Positions 7,517 through 11,776 of a stretch of DNA of 11,776 nucleotides are shown piece after piece; the first letter of the stretch is position 1, and each line of letters starts with the position of its first letter. The stretch is from contig JANDJZ010000898.1 of the NCBI GenBank assembly GCA_027943245.1, positions 1 through 11,776 of the forward strand, given 5' to 3'. The translations under genes and the position numbers were made by a program. This stretch comes from Acanthamoeba sp. SK_2022b (Eukaryota > Discosea > Longamoebia > Acanthamoebidae). Under the pieces are notes generated by a model that saw nothing but the letters and a program-made list of their open reading frames with translations, had not been told where the DNA came from and did not search any database.

Positions 7517-10500
7517 TTAGCCAGAGTAGGCGAGGCCCTCCTTCTCGTGCTGCTCCCGGATCCAGGCGCGGTGGTCGTAGTGGAGAGACCCGCCGTAGGT
7601 GGGGAGCAGGCGCTCCGGCGGGATGAACTCGACCAGCTTGTCGGCCGTCACGATGTGGAAGCGCTGCGCCAGCTTCTCCGACAGCAGCGGCCGAATCACT
7701 GCGAAAGAGAGGAGAAAGGGGAGGGGGGAGGCGTTGAGCACGGCGCAGTGGCCGAGCGACATCGCATAGAAATAATAATAAATAAATAAATAATAAATAA
7801 TAACAAGATAAGTGAGCGTCATTTGCAGGAGGCCAGGCGTACCCGCCCACACGAATCGGAAGAACCAGGGCATGTTGGTGATGATCGTGTACCCGATGCG
7901 CGCTGTTACATCGTATAGAAATAATAAATAATAAATAAATAATAATAATAATAAATAATAACAAGACACGTGAGATATCAATCGCGGACTGGGAGAATGG
8001 AGGGGAGGAGGGGAGGAGGGGAGGAGGGGAGGAGGTACCGGGGTAGCGCGAGATGATGCCGTCGAGAAGGACCCGAGGCATCTTGGGATCGAAGTTGGAA
8101 TACTTGGAGCCCGTGCCATCGACCAGCACCGTGAAGCCCTTGCGCTGCACCTCCACGTCTTCCTGGGCCCTGCACCACCCCACCACCACCAAATCACCAC
8201 CACATCATTACCACCACCACCACCACCACATCATTACCACCACCCACCACATCACCACCACATCACCACAACAACATTACCACCACGTCAGCCGGCAAAT
8301 CCAACGATGGATGGACGAGGCGTAGTCGATGAAGAGGGAGGGGGGGGGTGGCAGGGAAAGCAGCGCGTACTTGTCGAGGAGGTACATGACGGCGCGCACG
8401 ACGTTGAGCGGGGGAGAGGCGGCCGGGGTGTAGTTCTGTGGCTGCACGAGCAACACCACGCGCCCCTCCCTGTCCCGCGCCCCGGCGACCAGCTGGAGCA
8501 TGCAGCCGCCCACCTCCTGCATCACATCGGCGATCTTGATGTTGTACAGGTTGTTGCGCCGCCGGTAGGGCACCGACGACTTCATGAGCGCCATGGCGTC
8601 GGCCACGACCAGCCTGGCCACGTCATCGATGGGAGAGGGAGGGAGAGGGGGGGGGGCGAGAGATTCGCGGATTTAGCCGGGCAGCGGACGAGGGAGAGGG
8701 GGAGGGGGGGGGCAACCTCCTGGCTCGGAGGAACTTGAGGAGCTCGCCGTCGGACACGGTGGTGTAGTCGACCTCGTCGGCTTCGGCGGCGGCGGCGCCC
8801 TTGCTGGTCGTGGCGGGGGGCTGCTGCCGCTTGCGCGCCTCCATCTGCTCGATCTCGCGCCGCATCTCCTGGAGGACGATCTTCTCGGTGGAGTCCATGA
8901 GCTCCTCCTGCTTCTCCGTGGACTCCTCCTCCGTCATGGACTCGCCCTCGTCCGACTTCTCGGCCTCCTCGACCTCGTCGCTGCCCTCTTCCTCGATCAT
9001 CTCGATCTCGCCGCCTTCTGCCGCGATGCCGCCCTCCTCTTCCTCTGCCCCCTCCTCGCCCTCCTCTTCGTCCTCTTCCTCCTCTTCGTCGTCGGTCACG
9101 ATCGTGGCGTCCAGCGTGAAGCCATCCCGGTCGATTTCGCCCAGCAGCATGGCCGCCTCCAACGCGAAGATCCACTCCCGCACGTACGTGTCGTCTGATG
9201 ATGGTCGAGGAGAGAAGAGAGAGAGAGAGGGAGAGGGGAGAGGGGAGAGGGGGGAGAGAGAGGAGAGAGAGGAGAGGGAGAGAGGAGAGGGGAGAGGGGG
9301 AGGAGAGTGTGGAGAGGGGGAGAGGAGGGGGGAGAGAGAGAGAGAGAGAGACGGAGGTTCATGGTAAGGCACAAGGAGGCACACACACAGGGCGGGGAGA
9401 GGGAGAGGGAGAAGGAGGAGAAGGAGGAGGAGGAGGAGGAACCCTTTCGGTGGATGCGGATGGAGAAGTAGGAGGCGTCTTCGTCAAAGGCGCTGCTCCT
9501 GCGCCAGCTGCGTCGGAGCTCGCGGCCGCCGTCCGCGGGCGCGGTCTTCCAGTCGGAGAGGAAGATGCGGTTGCCGTCGTTGCGGTAGAGGACGATCTCC
9601 ACGTGGTTGCCGGACTTCTCCAGCTTGATGAGGCAGTCGGAGAGGGGCAGGATGGCGATGGGGCTCGTCGCCACCTTGCCTCCCGCGCCGCACGAGATGT
9701 CGCCGCCGCCGCCGGCGCTGTAGTTGTAACCGTAGTCGCCCATCTCCTCGCGCTCCTTGCGCCTCTCCTTCTCCTCCTTCTTCTTCTCCTTCTTCTCCTT
9801 CTTCTCCTCCTTCTTCTTCTCCTTCTCGCCCTCCTTGCCGCCGCCCGGGCCCACCGGGATGTTGAACTTGTAGTAGTCGTGCTTGCTGTCCTTGAACACG
9901 GGCTCCTTGTCCACGTGCGTGATCAGGCCTGCGCGGGCGAGGATGAGCGATCGACGCCACTCCCCCCCCCACCCCCCAACGAACGGAGCGCGGGCGCGCG
10001 CTTACCTTTCTGGAGCAGCGTGGTCATCGAGAGGATGGCCTCCTGCCGAGAAGAGCTCTTCTTGTTGGCGAGGCACCAGTCCACCGCCTTCGATCCGGCG
10101 AAGCATCGCCCGTAGTTTCGGAGGTAGTGGCGGCGCGCCTTGATCTTTGTTGTCGACGCCACGTGGGTGGAATGGATGAAGGGAGGGGGGGGGGCACGCA
10201 GGTGAGGTGCCATCGCTGAGATCGAAGAAGAAGAGGGAGAAGAAGAGGAAGGAGGAGGAGGAGGCCAGGTACCTTGATGCCAGTGCCGGCTGCGGTGAGC
10301 TCCTCCACGAAATCGAGGAGCGACTTGTCGACCAGCTCCTCGAATATGGCCAGACCCCACCCGGCCCACTTGCCATCGCCCTCCTGGTCTCTGCGGGGGG
10401 AAAGTGAGGGAGAGGGGGGGAGGGTAAGCACGCGCGAGCAGAGGGCAGAGGGCAGGGGGGGGGGGCCACGCACGATCCCGCGGGGGCCTCCGCGCTGCTG

Positions 10501-10626
10501 TCGAGCTTCTCCTTGATCTGGCGCATCTCCGTGACGAGGCACCAATGCTTGGTCCAGACATCGCCCTGCTTCACGTCCAGCCATCCTTCCTGCAGAGCCA
10601 CAACGTGTCCACCACCACCACCATCG

Positions 10627-10691
<65 letters not shown>

Positions 10692-11774
10692 ACTATGTGC
10701 TGTTGGTCGTCGGCGGTGGTCGTGTCGATGCTCGGCAAGGAGGGGGAGGGGGGAGGGGGGAGGGGGGGAGGCACGCACTCGCGGCTTCAGGGCGTCCTGG
10801 ATGGGCTTCTCCTCGCCCATGACCAGATCGGCCACCGACTCCCGCCGGGCCCTGCGGCGCCTGCTCCCCTTCAGCGACAGGCGCTTCTTCCTGCACGCGC
10901 GCGCACGTTGGCCGGCCCGAGGGAGAGGGAGAGATGAGCCCATCGCTTGGCACACACGCGCGCGCGCGCGCTGGACACGAACGGCGGGGACAGACCTGTC
11001 CTTGTTGTCGACCACGAAGTAGAAGTGGTTGGGGCCGTCCGAGAACGGCCGCTTGGAGCCGACGTGCTTGAAGAAGCCGCTGGCCCACATGCGCACGCCC
11101 AAGTTGACGGCCTGCTTGCGGTCCAGCCCGCCGACGGTCTCCAGCAGCCAATCGACGGCGTCGTAGCCTGGAGGGCGCGAGCAGAGCAAACGCAAGCGGT
11201 CAGCGTGGACAACTCCCCCTCCCCGCCTCTCATCGTCTTCTTCTTCTTCTTCTCCATCGAGGGAGGGGAGGGGCAGGGCCAGCCGGCAGACGGACCGACG
11301 AAGCAGTGGTGGTAGGTCTTGCGGGTGAGCTTGCGGGTGAGGCTCTTGGTGCGCACGCCGGTGATCGGGTGGGCAAAGGCCTTCTTCAGCTCCGCCAGGT
11401 CCGGGCTCAGTTCGTCGAACTGGTACGGGTACACGCGACTGACACACGAGCGAGCGAGCGAGTAGAGGAGGAAGAGGAGTAAGTGATGTGCTGACACAGG
11501 ACACGTAGACAGCACATTAAAAACACCACAAACAAATTTTTAATAATTAAAAAAAATAATAGTAATAATAATAAAAAGGCAGGCAAGGCAAGGCGAGCGA
11601 GTAGCACCTGGCGTTCTTCTTGGTGTTGCTGGAGGAGGAGCGCAGCCGACGGGTGACGGAGGCCAGGCCACGCTGGCTGCCGCCCTTCTTCTCCTGCTTG
11701 GGCAGCTCGGACGAGACGATCTTGCGCTTTTCGCTGGACACGCCGTCCTCGCCCGAGGGCTCGGCTCCGCCCAT
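7517..11774 (-). CDS. DEP - split PH - DEP - CRAL-TRIO (SEC14) lipid-binding adaptor, 13 exons
   Basis: Exons (minus strand): 11774-11608, 11438-11296, 11167-10996, 10890-10779, 10589-10474, 10390-10273, 10144-10006, 9928-9443, 9194-8717, 8613-8371, 8169-8039, 7902-7843, 7698-7517 (TAA); 848 aa. Order: basic Ser-rich N-terminus; DEP at about 66-157 (CFVGYDAVDWLLE); basic stretch GSRRRRARR; first PH strands at 199-218 (EGWLDVKQGDVWTKHWCLV); second DEP at about 245-348 (CFAGSKAVDWCLAN); Lys/Glu linker 353-385; rest of a PH domain at about 411-505, ending in the conserved Trp of REWIFALEAAM (Trp492); very acidic coiled coil 519-610; CRAL-TRIO N region (LLKFLRAR, then RLVVADAM); CRAL-TRIO domain to about 825 (GFTVLVDGTG, TIITNMPWFF, LPTYGG). 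DEP and PH domains bind membranes, phosphoinositides or receptors; CRAL-TRIO binds hydrophobic lipids. A membrane signalling or lipid-transfer role is inferred. Six of twelve junctions are inside recognised motifs and restore them. ATG 11774 sits 2 nt from the window end, so upstream exons cannot be excluded. Confidence 0.93.
7759..7815. repeat. AT-rich element, copy A, in intron 12 of the DEP/PH/SEC14 gene
   Basis: Begins ACATCGCATAGAAATAAT, has an AATA/AAT core, and ends TAACAAGATAAGTGAG. It matches copy B at 7908-7974 at both ends: one mismatch in about 19 on the left and two in about 16 on the right, with a different core length. Lies inside intron 7842-7699. Confidence 0.75.
7908..7974. 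repeat. AT-rich element, copy B, in intron 11 of the DEP/PH/SEC14 gene
   Basis: Begins ACATCGTATAGAAATAAT and ends TAACAAGACACGTGAG, in the same orientation as copy A. On the sense strand its end is only a few bases from the acceptor (CGATGTAACAG). It lies in intron 8038-7903; only the 60-nt exon 7902-7843 and short intron pieces separate the copies. Confidence 0.75.
8001..8035. repeat. (GAGGAGGG)n tract beside a donor site
   Basis: About four 8-bp units, pyrimidine-rich (CCTCCCCT) on the sense strand, occupying the first part of intron 8038-7903 right after GTACC. Confidence 0.8.
8174..8285. repeat. CCA/CATCA-rich imperfect repeat in an intron
   Basis: Imperfect CCACCA and CATCATTACCACC units in intron 8370-8170. 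The sense strand of the gene reads GGTGGTGATG, so it is G-rich like the DGAT1 intron repeats. Confidence 0.85.
9195..9442. repeat. Purine-rich (GA)n/(GGAGA)n intron, 248 nt
   Basis: Nearly the whole intron is purine on the plus strand, hence a CT tract in the sense RNA, between donor GTTCCT and acceptor CATCATCAG. Such mirror-like homopurine tracts can form triplex DNA. The 305-codon plus-strand open frame across it is a shadow. Confidence 0.85.
10626..10691. repeat. (GTT)22 microsatellite in intron 4 of the DEP/PH/SEC14 gene
   Basis: 22 uninterrupted GTT units in intron 10778-10590; AAC on the sense strand. Adjacent to CCACCACCACCAT at 10611-10623. Confidence 0.95.
11536..11577. repeat. AT-rich tract in intron 1 of the DEP/PH/SEC14 gene
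   Basis: TAATAATTAAAA and AATAATAATAAAAA stretches just inside the donor side of intron 11607-11439. It is similar in composition to the elements at 7759 and 7908 but lacks their shared flanks. Confidence 0.6.
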
Positions 11775-11776
11775 GA

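Noticed and set aside
8801..9367. 188-codon serine-rich plus-strand open frame
   Set aside because: Complement of the acidic Glu/Asp coding block, and the composition explains it fully.
9198..10115. 305-codon plus-strand open frame rich in Gly, Arg, Glu and Leu
   Set aside because: Antisense shadow of the GA-rich intron and the Lys/Glu coding block of the minus-strand gene; no family resemblance.
10002..11504. 500-codon minus-strand open frame
   Set aside because: It fuses exon pieces with intron sequence, including a poly-Asn run from the GTT repeat and proline-rich junk. The spliced model explains the real exons in it.

Overview
This is nuclear DNA of a eukaryote. The genes are split by many short introns (about 38 are placed here, mostly 50-250 nt), coding exons are strongly GC-rich at third positions, and the introns carry simple repeats and homopolymer C or G runs. 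A few introns show a CTAAC-like branch site. Compact GC-rich genes, dense short introns and DEP/PH/CRAL-TRIO and ankyrin/WD40 proteins suggest a free-living amoebozoan of the Acanthamoeba type. That assignment is inference, not proof. There is no operon, ribosomal RNA, tRNA, CRISPR or insertion sequence.

Layout. (1) 1-1946, plus strand: the C-terminal 364 residues of a DGAT1-type diacylglycerol acyltransferase (nine exons; the gene starts left of the window). (2) 1947-2229: short 3'-to-3' spacer between convergent genes. (3) 2230-3777, minus: an unrecognised low-complexity protein of 410 aa if three in-frame introns are removed (515 aa if read straight through). (4) 3899-4226, minus: a weak candidate two-exon small gene. 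(5) 4316-7268, minus: a protein of about 450 aa with three ankyrin repeats followed by a seven-bladed WD40 propeller, in 15 or 16 exons. Its last two exons are tiny and lie beyond an intron filled with hexanucleotide repeats. (6) 7269-7516: spacer holding the likely promoter of gene 5 and the 3' end of gene 6. (7) 7517-11774, minus: an 848-residue (or longer) protein with the order DEP, first half of a PH domain, DEP, second half of the PH domain, acidic coiled coil, CRAL-TRIO/SEC14 lipid-binding domain; 13 exons in the window.

How they fit together. The genes are separate transcription units and nothing shows that they act together. The first and last both concern membrane lipid: triacylglycerol synthesis in the ER, and a membrane or phosphoinositide adaptor with a lipid-transfer fold. 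Exon models were built by hand: splice phases agree at every junction and the joined proteins match family motifs across the junctions, but no transcript data were available. The most interesting points are the apparent split PH domain with a DEP domain inside it, a 12-nt microexon that restores ankyrin repeat spacing, a possible 3-nt exon, and two neighbouring introns that share a related AT-rich element.
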